Position numbers and translations under genes: made by a program | DNA from: Membranipora membranacea | Taxonomy: Eukaryota; Bryozoa; Gymnolaemata; Cheilostomatida; Membraniporidae | Reading direction: 5' to 3' | DNA length: 64,000 nucleotides | Assembly (NCBI GenBank): GCA_914767715.1 | Contig: OU612066.1 | Coordinates: 3,293,001-3,357,000, forward strand | The notes under the pieces: model-generated | What the model was told of the DNA's origin: nothing | What the model saw: only the letters and a program-made list of their open reading frames with translations | Databases searched by the model: none | Shown here: piece after piece, positions 47,311 to 61,700 of the stretch | Position numbering within the stretch: the stretch's first letter is position 1 | How the letters are laid out: every line of letters begins with the position of its first letter

Positions 47311-49723
47311 CGTGTCACAAGGGGCGGCTTGGTATGGGGGTGTTATGTAGAAGCTGGTAATATGATCAATCTAAGTGCTCCATCGAAGTAGCGTCCACCC
47401 GAAGGGAGAAATTATCATAGGCCTATTAACACACAAAATGTGTTAATTGTAGGACTAAGGTCTTGACTAAGACCACATCAAATATTGGACATGAGTAAAT
47501 TCGATCGTATCAATATAACAAAAACAAATCCTAATCTTAAAATCTCCCAAGACTTGTCTCCGTAAGATCAAAGTCCTATTCCTAACCAATCACCCTTTCC
47601 TCATGGATAACAGACTTTGGCAACAAAACACAATATAACAGGCAAGGGTTCCAGGATTTAGGAGCTAGGAATTCGAGGGCTTATATTGGCTAGATGTGAA
47701 TATATATAAGTTCTTGGTTGGTAATATTAATATTAGATTCCTTTCCTCTGTCGTCCTTGACACCTCTAGTCTTCTCTAATGAATTGTAGAGGCCTCATCT
47801 AGTCCTAAAACAAGATTAGTATGTCTATTAGTAAGCCCAAGCCAGACATGGACCACTGAATAAATATAATTACAATTATTAGTGTGGACAGTTTTGCCCA
47901 AGGAGGGAGTTACTAGCCTGCCCAAGCTAGGGAGTTACCCTTTGGAATCTCAAAGGAGTGATACTTTAACTTTGATTCAATCAGGGAGAATCTCCCTGAT
48001 TCAATTCATTGCTTAAGATTAGTAGACTAGAAGCAATGGTCTCCCTCTCCATTATTGCTGCTAGAATTGACTACTCAGGCTAGGAGAAGTTGGTTGATAG
48101 CTCTTGAAAATCCTTCAGTAAATCACTCTTATCAAGCTGAAAACCTGTTAAGACTTACCAAAAGTACTACAACATCATCTATAGTCCTGTTCAGTCAGGC
48201 AGTGGTCCACCATGTAACTTCTCTTCACTTTACAGATCAAAGGAGTTTATCTTTATCAGTTTGTAGAGAATTAGACACTTTGCACTTTGTCATTGCCATA
48301 AATCCACACTTTGTTATGACATTTTGTACGAAGGGTTATCGATAACCCCCAATAGTTTTCTAGAATTTGTGGTATACATTTTGATTGGGCAAAATTTGAA
48401 ACAACGTGGTTTTGTTTACAATTTGGACAAAGACAACAATAAAAATTTTCACAATTTGAAAACGAACATCAAATTTTCACATAGCAACTTTGAAAACATT
48501 GATATTTGCATGTTGCAGCAAAACAACACAAGTACTCGGACTATAACTCAATACACAAACAGAAAGTTGGGGTGAAATCATAGTAAAACATCATCATAGT
48601 GATCATGATTTTAGCAACCATCATGATCATTTGCCAAGTGAAATGTACTCATTGATGTGTATCTGTTAATGAAACAATTATCTTGATAGGGTGTTACTAT
48701 ATTACCAATGCCTCATATGAGTGCATGCATTTACATTTGATGACTGCTAAACGAAGTCACTTTTTTCAGTTTACAGTAACAAACAATTAGAATTAGGTTA
48801 GTCAAAGTTTTCATTTAGTAGTTACTAAGTAAGTTAGGTTAGTAAAGTAGTAGGTAGTGGTACCAAGGAGTGGTACAACCAATTTTGAATTTCATTTTAG
48901 GCCTCATACCATCAGCATCATCTCATTCACTTAGTAAAGAGCAAAGAATAACATTGTTTGGAGGTGTTGGATTTATTGAGAGGGGTGTGTAGTGGATTAT
49001 TGTTTGCTGAACTGTTTGGTACAGGACATAAAGGAAGCTTGGAATACAGCTGAACTTCTCATTTGACTAAGCAAGCCGAGCAGGTAGGTAACATTGTTAT
49101 TGTCACAGGACTACTATGTAAACTTAATTAGTATTAGTGTTAATTATATAAGTTATGTCACAGGACCGGAGCCAATGTAGCTCAGCTAGGGTGACCCGAT
49201 CTGCAGTGAATTTCATCACAAAGCGTACTATCTCTCTCCATGAGTCCATCAATGAAGAGGAAGTTCATTGAGTCCATAGTCCCTAATCAGGTTAGAAAAA
49301 TGTTAATTTTTTAATTGAAAAACTCTCGGAGTTTCGTCCACTTTCATTCTGTTCTGTACCATTTGTTTGGTTTGGCGATAGATTATTCCCATGACAATAT
49401 CACTGATAGAGAGTTAATGGTAAAGGCATATCAGTATCATCGGATTTGCAGTAAGCCTACACTATCTAGATATGTGTTAATTGTGTTGATGGTATAAGCC
49501 ACCAATTATTTGGTACAATAGGTGATTGTTATCTGCAAATCATCTCATTGTTTCTGTAACCTGAATTTAAGTTATGATCAACTGGGCAAGCGCAAGTTGT
49601 CAGATTGCAGTCTTTACTAAAAGTGTATTTAGATATAGACTGGATTAGACAGCAGCCTCTCTTTTAGCCCTGTAACACTAACACCTAGTGACAATCTCTG
49701 AGTTGGTTTAATCGCACACAAAC
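47311..49723. other. Intergenic region between divergent Patched-like and MCTP genes
   Basis: The two genes point away from each other here, so both promoters should lie in these 2.4 kb. No TATA box or CpG-like feature is obvious. ORFs at 48055-48345 and 48324-48575 have no family signature. An exon-like segment at 49164-49271 is listed separately. Confidence 0.5.
49164..49271 (+). CDS. Candidate isolated terminal exon
   Basis: After an acceptor-like ATGTCACAG, a 36-codon frame (DRSQCSSARVTRSAVNF and onward) runs to a TGA. It looks coding-like but no upstream partner exon was found, so it may be chance. Confidence 0.15.
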   Translation, partial: DRSQCSSARVTRSAVNFITKRTISLHESINEEEVH

Positions 49724-52700
49724 ATGGAGGCTCCACTACAAACTGAGGATGATCTTATGGACATTGATGAGTTCACTGCTTCAATGATTTGCGATTATTT
49801 CTATGAGGAAGAAGATGTAGGTTTGATTTTATTGATATGGGAATGCCTCTCATGTAGCCTGCCTAGGCTGCCTCTCCTGCATAGTGTTATTTGTGCATGT
49901 CTGTCTGTTGATGGTACCAAGCAATCATTGGCATTCAGGGTTTTATGTTTGCATGAGAGTTTATGAGTAATTGGATCCTGTATTATGTGGTATGGAGCGC
50001 ACCGCACACCAAGCTGAACTTTTCATAGACCGAGTTCATCAGGTATATATGCAAGACACTACTCTACACGGTAGACTCTCCTGGCCACAGTTACAGTTAC
50101 ATGAGCCTTCTCATTTAATGTTTGTCTGAGGGCATTGCCACTGCTCATGTAGAAGATACAATCGTGACACCTGACTTATGGTGGCGAGAAATCCAAATGA
50201 GTTAACTGAAATCAATATGTTATTAGGCTGTTTGCATTGTGAACTGGGATCTTTGAAGCTGTTTACTTAGCAGGCACAAAAGTGCAGTTACATCTCTGAA
50301 ACTTACGATACAATAACAAGCTCCATATGGGCCTAATAAGATTTTCTATGCACTTGGAAGGCTTGGAAGGCAAATTTATGCGTCTGTTTATAAATTGACT
50401 CTGTGCAGATCTACCTTAACTGCATTCTGTCACCAAGGGGTTTAGCAGAAAAGCACTTTACAGTAAATTAGCTCTAAGTCCCTTCTAAGCTTCTGTGATT
50501 TGCCTCATACATTCACTCACTTGTTTGTTATCTGAGTTCTGTTGACATTGTAGTAACATCTTAGATTGCATAGTACTTGCAACAATGTATATCGAAATTC
50601 CATACAAGGATATTTCTAATCAGTTATTGCATTCAAGTGTTGACATAATTATTCATGTGGTAATTAAAACTCCCGAAATAGTTATTTCATTTCTAAGAAA
50701 TTCAATTCCTTTTTTTCGGAACTGACCATGTTTTCAATAAACAGGAATATGGCTAACAGTCAAGGATGATATTGTCTGCCAAATAAAAAGTTTACACTGA
50801 TTAGATTTGTCAGGTTTTTCCTCGAGTAACATTGTTACTTTGTCACCAGATGAATATTATGCTTGCCCACAACCGCTGTTATTCTCACAGCAGATTTCGC
50901 TGTCATAAGTTACTTTGCCATCAGCCCTTTTGGCACCTGGTTTGAGATTTGCAGCAGTTTATCAGCACTAATTAATTCTCCAAGGACCTCATTTTTCCGC
51001 ATGCTAATGGAGCTTCACCGATATACGACAAACGTTGACTGGTCAATGGCTCTTTATTATCGTTTACATGCTGCTGCCGTGAGAGCGTTTGATTAAGGTA
51101 ACAGCTTGTACAGAAGACACAGCTTGCTGCTTTGTATTTCTATCTGTCTAATTGTGTTTCTTGTTTGGTTGTATTGCTGAGGCAGCACTATTCAGTATGG
51201 ATTACAGAAATTTTCTCGGATACTTTCGATCTAAAGTTAGCGAGGATGACAGTAGTCCTGAGGTTTGCTGTCCAGGTTTCCACTCTTTGCCATCTCTGAT
51301 CGCTTCCTCCTGCACCTCATTATTTGAGATAAACCAAATTCAGAAGCCAGTCATGCATACCTGCTAATGCTATTATAACTAACACCTTTACACCTTGACA
51401 GTAATCTTCTGTTGATGCCTGCAGGGAATTTGAGAGTTTTGTGCCGAATTCCCTGATGACAGCAGTACAGGTTTAATCCTGGACATAAACTATTATCCAT
51501 CACTCACACTCTGCTCAAGAGCTGCAGTGCATATTTGCTTTTATTTATCTAAATAGTTTACCTTTATGATTATTGGTTATCACTTAGCTGTAATATATTG
51601 ATGTCATAAAATTATTACATTCCATATTATTCTTTAGTCTGACAGTATGGAAGATGGGACCAAATCTATGGAAAACTCTGGAAAATCTCAGGAGACTTCA
51701 TCCAATCCGCTCAAAAAGCTGAAGAAGAAGTTCAACAAATTCAAATATGGCGGGGTGAGTTTTGCACTATGTTCTGATGAGGTTATCTATTTACTGATGT
51801 TTGTTCATATCAAGGAGTTCTACTTTTACCCCTTGTTCATATCATCTTCTTAGTGTAGTGTTCATGACTGTTTATGTACACGGTTAATGTACACTGATAT
51901 TGTACACATATTCCTGGTGAATAGCAAAAATCTGGTCTATATCTTTGTTATTTTCATGGTGGATAAATATTGTTACTCTTGTGTTGATTTAGAAGCCAGA
52001 ATGTAATTTAGCAACCTAATTCACGGGTGCAACTTCAAATGATATGAAAGTGGATGGCTTTCAACTAGTGAGCCAATTATTAGCCTTGTTTAACTTCTGA
52101 TCAAAATATTATATTTATGATTGAAATTTAGTGCAGCTCTTGGAACGAAAGTTTTTCACTGGGAATTAAGGCAGACTCCATGCTTACATCTGACCATTGC
52201 TCCATTTTGTTGTGGCTGCACCTATCAGATACCACCATGTAGTACCGATGAAAGTTCACAGGAAAATTGCAATGACATAAGCTGACATAATAAATGTCAA
52301 CAATCCAGTTATCTGTGTATCTTTCAATTGTTACCTGGTTCAAAATTTGACATATTTGGTATTACGTAATGAGATCCTGGGATAGAGTAAATGTGCTGAA
52401 GCCCTCTGGTACAAATGACTTGTTTTTCATAATGTATGGTGTCTTTGCGCCAGGACCCTCATTTCACACTATCTTTCGCTATCGTAGCTAAACAGGTCAC
52501 CTCTGTTTGTTGCCGGTTTATAGTGCCATGGGGAGCGACCGCTTTTACTTTAATTTCTCTTTACAAAATAATTCTGATGTTTCAAATTTATAGTGTTCAT
52601 ATATTTGACAGCAGCAGAACACTCGAAGTGGTAGTATAAGGTCAGGGCAGTCAGTGCTTGCAGACGATGAGAACTCAGACACAGGAAGTGTACAAAGTAC

Positions 52701-55700
52701 ATCAGAAGCAGCTACAACGGAGGAGATAAAGCCTACTCCTCCTGCTCGGCCGCCGGCTATAAGACATCACAGTCCTCTACATCATCAGGTTAGTCTCCTG
52801 GGGGAGTAAGAAGGATAATTTCTCGTCTCTTGTTTGGCCCTTAGATGTAGTGGTGTGTAATAAGAAGGTAATCCCTTGGTGATATTACCTAATGGTATAA
52901 TAATACCTGATGGAACAGAATGGGAAATATTCTATATGTAACTATACAATACAAACTAATGCTATCAAAGCTACTAAACTTTCATTGATGGTACTTTGTA
53001 ATACCAACTTCTTGGTAATACACATCGTTAACAATAAGGTTGAATCAGTCTCTATGATTATTGCATAATAATATCACATGTAACCCCAATAATATCACAT
53101 GTAACCCCAATCTACAGTTTCACAAACATTGCACCTAACTGCAGCCCTGTTACAATCCTGCTGATAAACTTCCTGTTGCGATGTTTCTATCAGATAGATC
53201 AATATCTACCTTATCAGAGACACTAGAATACATGACACATGCAATATATGACACTGAAATATTGCCTTTATTAGATTTTTATCAATGAACACCGTGGGTA
53301 TTTGAATTTTAGCTATAATAAAGATAAGACCCAGGGCTCTCAACCACTCAGATTTGCCCGAGTTACTCAGGTTTTTGGGTTCAACTCAGGGGATTTTAGA
53401 ATTTTAGCTAAACACTCAGAATTTGCCTCATATTCATCAAAGTTGGGAATTTTTCTGGGTGTGGCCTAGTTGTATGATTATGAAGAAAAAATTTTTTGTT
53501 GTGATATATGAAATACATTAACCAGGATGAATTTTACAGTGATTCTATATCAATGAACAACAACAACAACAATAACAACAATAACAACTCTAAAAGAAAC
53601 CAGTATCATTCATGTGCAGAGGCCTAAATTGCTCTCTAGGCTTTGGCGGCCGGACCCATTGAGGAGGCTAACAGAACTCTTAAACTCTAAGCTGTTTGTG
53701 CACAGGGCGTTTCACGCCTTCGAAATGCCACCTGCAACACGGTATCGGCAAAACTCAGGTTTTGGATCCTCCCAGGTTGAGAGCCCTGATAAGACCCCCT
53801 TCATTCAAAACTGTCCACAGGCATTCCAGTTACATACCCTAACTTTATTTACCAATGGGATAAGAAAGAAGACAAATCCACAATAATAGCTACAGCTGTT
53901 TCTGCCAGTATTTTCCTAAGCGATCAAAGTGGCAGTTTTGTGCATTGAGAACAGCAATCAATGTTGACTGATATATCAAAGGATAACTGGTTTGAATCTG
54001 GACTGTAGACTGTCGCTGCCATGCTATTATTATGATTGTACTGGTACCGTTATACTGTGGTGGGCAATAGTGCATGATGTTAATCACAGTCTGCCACTGT
54101 GTCAGTTCTGGACAATGGTTTGTGGAGGTTGCTTTAACTTTCTTCTTCGGGTTTCAAAAAGGAGATTTAGGAGAAGTGAAGAGACCAGAAGTTTTTATCA
54201 GGTACAGGTAAGTTGAATGGTAATCACAATTTATTACTTTTGCGTGCCGCAATTCATACGATGGTGGCCTACGGTGATTTATTAAACTTTGATGTGCATA
54301 AAGCTTGTATGAAAGCTGTCATTTAATAGTTCTGCTTTTGCTGTAGGAGTCTTTTCAGAGTACTGGTACTGCTACAAGTCTAGTGGCTCGTAATCTAGCA
54401 GACAGCAGTGCATACTCCTCACTGGATCACGGAGACGGAGATTATGATGTCACTCAGCCACGAGCAGCAGGCAGCACTAGTAGTCAGCAAGCAGAGGTGG
54501 CAGAGGCTGACAGTATACTGGAGAGTACTCTGACTGCTGAGACATTCAAACAAGACCACTTCTCACATGAGAGATCTCGAAGTGTAGATGTAAGTCTATG
54601 ATATATAAGTCATTGTAAAGTATTATATAGGTATTGTTGATAATTGGAGTTGTCCTCCACGTGTCTGTTGAATCAGTTCATCTTTGATTTTTCCTGGACT
54701 GATCAGTAGCGTAATGGACATTATTAACTGAGTGTACTGTAAGAGTTGATATATAGAGTCACTATAGGATAAAGGGATAGTTCTCCAAAGTATGGTCAAG
54801 TCGGGCAAGATGTTGGTTTCACCCACTCTTAGCAAAACAAACATTTTCACATTAAATATACATTCATAGTAATAAAGTAGAAAGTACTGACTGCCTTGAG
54901 ATCTGGTATCAACAGTGAGATCGATCAATGGGTAGCAGCTCACATATAGTCATATCCTTCAGCATTATATAATTGCTTCGAGCTTTGGGGAAAAAAGCAA
55001 GTTGTCATTCTGCTGACTTGAAGCCTATTACTGGTGACATATTTCACTTGTGCTGCATTGTTATGGCCTTGCTATGTGCCATCCTATTTTCGTAGCAGAC
55101 ATAATTATGCTATTATCAAGTAATGCAACATTAATTCATTCAGAAAAAAACCTTTAAGCTGCGTTTACATGTGAGACAAATCGGCTAATAATAACAACTC
55201 CGACAGAGATTATGAATCTGCTCTATAATCGTTGTCTGTCAACATGTCAACGATACGCTATTTACACACTGTTCATGCCTAACCGATTTCAACACAAACT
55301 TCCAACTCAACTTGTCTCTGATTGGCTAGTGAGACAACTAGTTGGGTTATTCAGTAGTAGTATTAGCTAGTAACTAGTAGTAACTAGTTAGTAATTCATA
55401 GCTGGAGAGTGGAGTCCCCTTCACTAGTCTCCCTAGTTGAAAGGCTACTGTTGTGCCCCTGCAGACCAGGGAGGGTGGGACTGAGACTGACAGAGAGTCA
55501 TGTATAGTAATGATTCATCATCTGATGAAGATGTTATAATAGCAGCAGCAGCAATAACTGTTATAACTATATTGCTGTACAAGTTGCTGCTAAGGACAAG
55601 GAAAGGGTGAGAGAAATATAATGATCAATCATCATTACTTATACTCATTTATTGGCTGAACCATTCATAATCGTTAAGATCTGTCGTTCACTTGTGACAT

Positions 55701-58700
55701 TGTCACAAGTGAACGATTTTGAACAATACAGATTTAAACACCGATATAAACACAGATTAGCTGTTTACACGGTCAGTCAAATCGATGACCTGTGTCGGAG
55801 TTGTTATTATTAGCCGATCTGTCGCACATGTAAACGCAGCTTTACGCTTTACGTCCTATCATGTGAAATAACTACATCAGAAACAATCAATTACACCAAT
55901 AATAGTATATACATATGGCATGTGTACATCATTGATTAGCTAGGATTCTGGTACTGACGCTCCATATCACTTTGCTCTTGATATTGTCTTCACAATCTAA
56001 ATTGTAGCCTATTTGGCAGTCAGTTTGTTACTAGCATTTCCATGCAATGCTGTTAAAAACACTGTTTTAAGCAAGAGCTGTAAATGGGACTATTTATTTT
56101 AATTCGTGAAATTGTCCGTGATTAGTGTGCAGCATGTATGGAACTATCCGTCGTTTATTCTCCAAGCAGACTTCTCATACGACGGTAAGCAAAAAGAGAC
56201 CCCTAAAAATAACTTTATCTTATGTGGCAGTGATTTATTTCATTTTCCTTGCAAACTACACCTCACAATAATTTTTCATTTGTGTTACATATTCAATGAT
56301 TTTTTTTTTACGGTCGACAAAGTCACAATACAAGCTTCCTTATTTATAAGCATACATTTGTATGGGACATTTTACTCTTGAGTTCTGCGTGGTGATGTCT
56401 TGTGAGTGGAAATTACTTATAATAAGTTCTTTTGAAAGAATTTCCATTCAGTGAGTCCTGTCATTGTGATTTGTAGTCTTTGAAAGCTGAATATGATGTG
56501 TTGGTTTGATTTGTGTTGACGTAAACACATGTACTTATTTATACTTAGTTTGTACCAGCCAATGGTTCAAGACGTATAAACTTCCATGTGGAAGTAGGAC
56601 GCATCTTATCATCTTTTCATAAAGTTTTAACATGATTTTATCGGAAAAAAATGTTCAATGATCGACTCTTCCCATAGATTTAAAAAACAGTACTGTTTTT
56701 TAAATCTATGACTCTACCATATAATATGCATTTTAAGTCCCTGGCTGCTATTACGTTTCACTGCTCATTCAAATACAACAAACGTAACAAACCCACTTTA
56801 TCTTTGGCTAGTGCAGCTCATGAAGTCGATGACTTCACGTTATTTCGTACCGTTATTGTGTTTTATTGCCTTATTTCAGGATTTAAGGAGGAGCGGGGGC
56901 TCATTCCCCACTGTGGAGATGACTTCATCGGATGCCATGATGAAGTTAGAGCTGACAATAATTTCAGGAGTAAATCTCATCGCAAGAGACAAAAACGGTC
57001 TGTTTCCTCATTCTTTGAATTAGCCATTCGCATTTCTAATTACATTTTACATCAATTTAAATGGTTGATATTCATGTACCAGATGACAAACTCATCTGGC
57101 AGTGATCATCAAAATCCATGGTGTTAACAACTCAACCTGTTTTAAAGCGATTCCCAGCTGTTTTATAACGTCACATTGTGCATGACATGTTAATTCTCTC
57201 AATTTTAGGTAAAAGTGACCCATATGTGAAAATCAAATACAGAGAGAAAACAATATACAAGACCAAGATCATTGATAAGACGTTAGACCCGACATGGGAC
57301 GAGACGTTCATGCTGCCTATTGCAGATATGAAACACCATGTGTATATCCGTGTCTATGACTATGACCGCTTCTCAGATAACGACTTCATGGGTAAAGCTC
57401 GGATCAATATCGCCGACCTGGACAAGGATAAGTAAGTGCCCTTTTATCTCACAATTATAAGACTGTAACTCATTAATATTTATACAGTTTTAATTAAAGC
57501 TTTTGGAGAGATGTCAATGTCTTCATGCTGACATGTTGTATTTTCCATGTTTGACACTCCATTACTGACCCATTGGCCTATCCTATCCAGTCCAGTATCC
57601 TCTGTGCCATGGTATACATACAGTATACATATGTATGCACCTATCCTCTATCCTGTGGTCAACAATTGTCTTGGAAGCCTCTCCACTGTATAATATGTAT
57701 TTCTATACACTGTAGACATGCTTGCATGGCCAACCTCCCCCTGGGATTATTAGATTTGACGGTAATTCTGAACTCTTTTTAAACAGTAGATTTACAAATG
57801 ACTGCTCATCACCTGGTTAGACAAAATGATTTATTGCAGGTTGCCTCTTAGTATCTCAAGCACTCCTGACTAGGTATGTTAGACTCAGGCCTTCATGTTT
57901 ACTGTATCACTTTTCCACAGTATAATACTTATATACTAGTACTTGTATTGTATTGTATTTGTACAGGCCGACAGACCTGGTGTTTGATCTAATACCTGAC
58001 GAGGAGGACGGCGATGCTCAGGATTTTAATCTAGGAATGATCAATATTAGATACATATTACATACAACTCAACCTAATCAGCTAGTACTTCCTGATCATA
58101 GGGTGAGTGTGCCACCCTATCTACTTATACAGTTATATAAAGTGTAGGTCCAAAATTACCTAAATGGAGACAAGTTATATCCATCCTAACTGACTACACA
58201 AAAACCATACTACTATAGTTCAGTGGTTATAACTCGAGACTCAGATGTGACAACATTTTTTCTGACATACACTTTTCTATAACTATGGTGGTAACACTCA
58301 CACGCATGTAGTTCTTGAATTGTGTTACGTGTATTGCATCTTGGTGATCGTTCCAGCATGCTGAGTTACTGTGTAAAAATGAGGTTCACTACTGTGTATC
58401 AGTCGCAACAATTGAACCACGATAATGAGCAATGAAAACCAATATGAAGAATATACATTGATTTGAACGGAAGGGGGGGGGTAGAACTCCCTCATTTATG
58501 CTTGAGATGGAGCTTGTATTTCTCTTAGCTTAAATAGTTTAAATGTAATACTTTGTATGCCTGTAGACTAATAGCCAAACCAGTGGTTTGAAGGTAAGAG
58601 CTGTTTTGATGTTATGTTCTCTTTATAGTTATGTAGTTAATAGTGTTTCGTTTTTACTTTTGTGACAAACTAAATGAGACAAGGCCACCAGTTCTACCTA

Positions 58701-61700
58701 ACAGTTTGGTATGACTGTCCCATGGAAACATCTCAATATTTCTTCATATACACTTTCCTATTTGAGATATTACTGCATTCCTAAATGTGGAGCATCAAAA
58801 CATGGAGCTAAAGTCTGACTCGCGCTAATTAGGATTAGCATCGTGCTACCGGGTTTTGTAAGGTCTCAAAATAGCTGGCCAACTATTTTTAAACCAAATT
58901 GTAGCAGTATATGTATGGTTACACTCTGTATTAAATTAAATTAGCAGGTGTTACCCTCACCATAGTATCCCTGTGGGCCAGTCTCCAAATTTAGTGTTGA
59001 TGTGATTTAGAGTTAATTTTGATGTGTCGGCTAAAATCCCAGTCGTTTGGCTTGTTCAGTTTATTGAAATTAAAAACCCATGATTGCTTTTCCCCTGCAA
59101 AAATGAGTGCATTTCATTCCCTTTCCATATCTTCATTCTGCCCTGATTTGTATATGGTTGATATTCCTTCTATACTCGATACCACTTCCCTACAAATTGT
59201 TCAAAGTGGGCAGTGTTGTTGTACGATGTGTTGTCATGTTATTCAGGTACTATGTCTTGATATTCTTCTGATGTACGTCATATTTCTGTTCCCTTAGACC
59301 GTCAGCCATTTTTGTGCGTTTTATTGCAAAAAAAAACAGAATCAAAGTATCCCAAATTCAATTTGTTACGCAGTCAGGGTTATGTTGTAAGTTTTTCTTC
59401 ATTCTTGCAAAAGCTCCGAACATGTATGTTTTAATCCATAATTTAACACTGTCACTTATTGCTGTCATAGGGCCTATATGATCAGATATCCAATCCATTT
59501 ACGGTAATATTAAAACTTTACCCCGTATCATCATCATCTATTATATCAGTCCTGTTTTCTCTTATTATGAGTTTCACCTGATCTCTTTCCACAAGCTTAA
59601 TGTATCTGTTTGGGTGGCGTGGGTGGTGAGTATGGGCCCGAAAGGAGCTTGGTGGCTAGCGGATCCCTACCAATGCCAGGGATCAACCAGGCCGGAAAAA
59701 GCCTCTGCCACAACTTTAAAGATCTCAAATGTAGTTGTGATAGTCGGTCCTTTGCAGAAATGAGTGGCTGACATCCAGCACACTTATGAGTTACCATTAT
59801 TGCTGTACTCCCGTCTGGACTTGAGTAACGTACCCCATATGAAGTCAATGGCGTACCCTAATTTTTACACTATTCAGGTACCTAAGATACGAGGTGCTAT
59901 CTCCAGAAGTGTAGAGGTTTGTTTGCATGGCTTTATTACCACATCTGTCATAACATCTGCACTGGTGATACTACTACTGCTTTCACAGTATCTCTATATT
60001 TGGTGTACTGGTGTGTGGTGAAACCCCGGCTTCAGTGCCATTGAGAGCTGAAGTGGCCTCCTAGTCCCAGCGGTGTTTGTTTTCAAAATTATGCTCAGCT
60101 TCCCGCTAGGGCATTGTTAGATATGGTTTTGTGAGCAAAACAATATTTTAGATTTTTGACAAAACTGAACCAGCAAAAATCAAACCCTTTCAATGGTAGC
60201 CTGGCAATGGTATTGGCTTCAAATCATGATAATAGCCAGATCATTCTAGGTTGTTCAAACATGTCACTTTTAGCTGTGTTATATGGAATTTCCGACTTGT
60301 TAAACTTGGGCATTTAACCATGTACTGGTTACAGGGTCTTTTTGTCACTGGGCAAGAGGTGCACAAAGGTGTGTGGCGCTACTTGAATATATGTCTTATA
60401 TAGGCCTACTGTTACTTAATTTGCGGTTTTTTCATTTTGTAGTCACTGATAAATATTATAAAGGATAGCGATATAACAACAATGGGAGAGTGGGATTACA
60501 TAGTAAGAATAGTGCTGGTCGAAGGTGTGGGACTGCTATCTATGGATGACAATGGACTGAGTGATCCTTATGTGAGATTCAAACTTCAAAATGAAAAGTA
60601 TAAATCTAAGGTTTGTATAATCATTGATATATCTCTGCCCAGTAAAGGTGATGAGATTGTTTACCGATATGCTTTGGTGCTCGGCATCTCTATGTGTATA
60701 CCTGCCTCATGTTCATGACTCGCTCACCTCGCTTTACAAAATTCTTTCAATTCCACAATTTTGTTCGGAACTCGACTCTGTAGAATAGTGGTGACAACTC
60801 AACCTAAACTGCTGCTTGTTGCGAGTAAGCTGCTTATCCCTTTTAAGTATTCTTTCCATCAACAGGTGAAGAACAAGACGCTGAGCCCTAAATGGTTAGA
60901 AGTTTTCAGCTTACATCTATTTGAGCGTAAGAGCTGGGAGATGGATGTACGAGTGTTTGATTATAACATAGCTGGTAGAGCTGATTTTATGGGCAGGTAT
61001 GTCACACATTACAGGCTAGCCAGTCAATTTTATTCTGAAAAATAATGGAATTCGAAAATATTTTACTTCCGAGTACCCCCTGCCCCTATACATGACCAGA
61101 AAGCGTCCAGCTACAACAAGGTGGATAGAAGATCAAGTTTGATCAAATCTGCCAGTGTCAAATATTAAGTTAGTAGATGAGTTGTAGCAAGGAGTAACAG
61201 TGAGTTGTAGTTGTAGTATTGGATTATAAGAAATGATGCCGACAAATGCAGATAGACTCGTAAATATGAGGTTGTTATTACATGCTAGAAGGGAACACTA
61301 CTTCTTCACATGATTCAATACTAATAAACCTTTCACCTGAGTCAAAATCGTTACTTTGCATCTTCTACATTACATTCATATCTAACCACAGGCCTACATT
61401 TTTTTGTAGAACAAGTTTTGACTTGCGTCAGTTAGAGATAGATAAGACACATGACATCACACTGAACTTAGAGGATGAAGCGGGTAGTCTTCGTGTTATG
61501 ATCACAATCACAGGAGCGGTTTCCTCTACGGATCACGAGGTGGCTCACACTACTAGGAAAGAGATTACTAGAAAATATGTGAGTCTTTAGCAAGTTCAGT
61601 TCCTCTTGCTCCAATAAATCTTGTTTTTTGCACATCTGGAATTGTCCAGAAAGATTTTGTCACTGAACTAACACTGCAAACACCTGACTATCCCATTGGT

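Noticed and set aside
59597-59848. Minus-strand ORF in an MCTP intron
   Set aside because: No recognisable family or splice support; likely chance.
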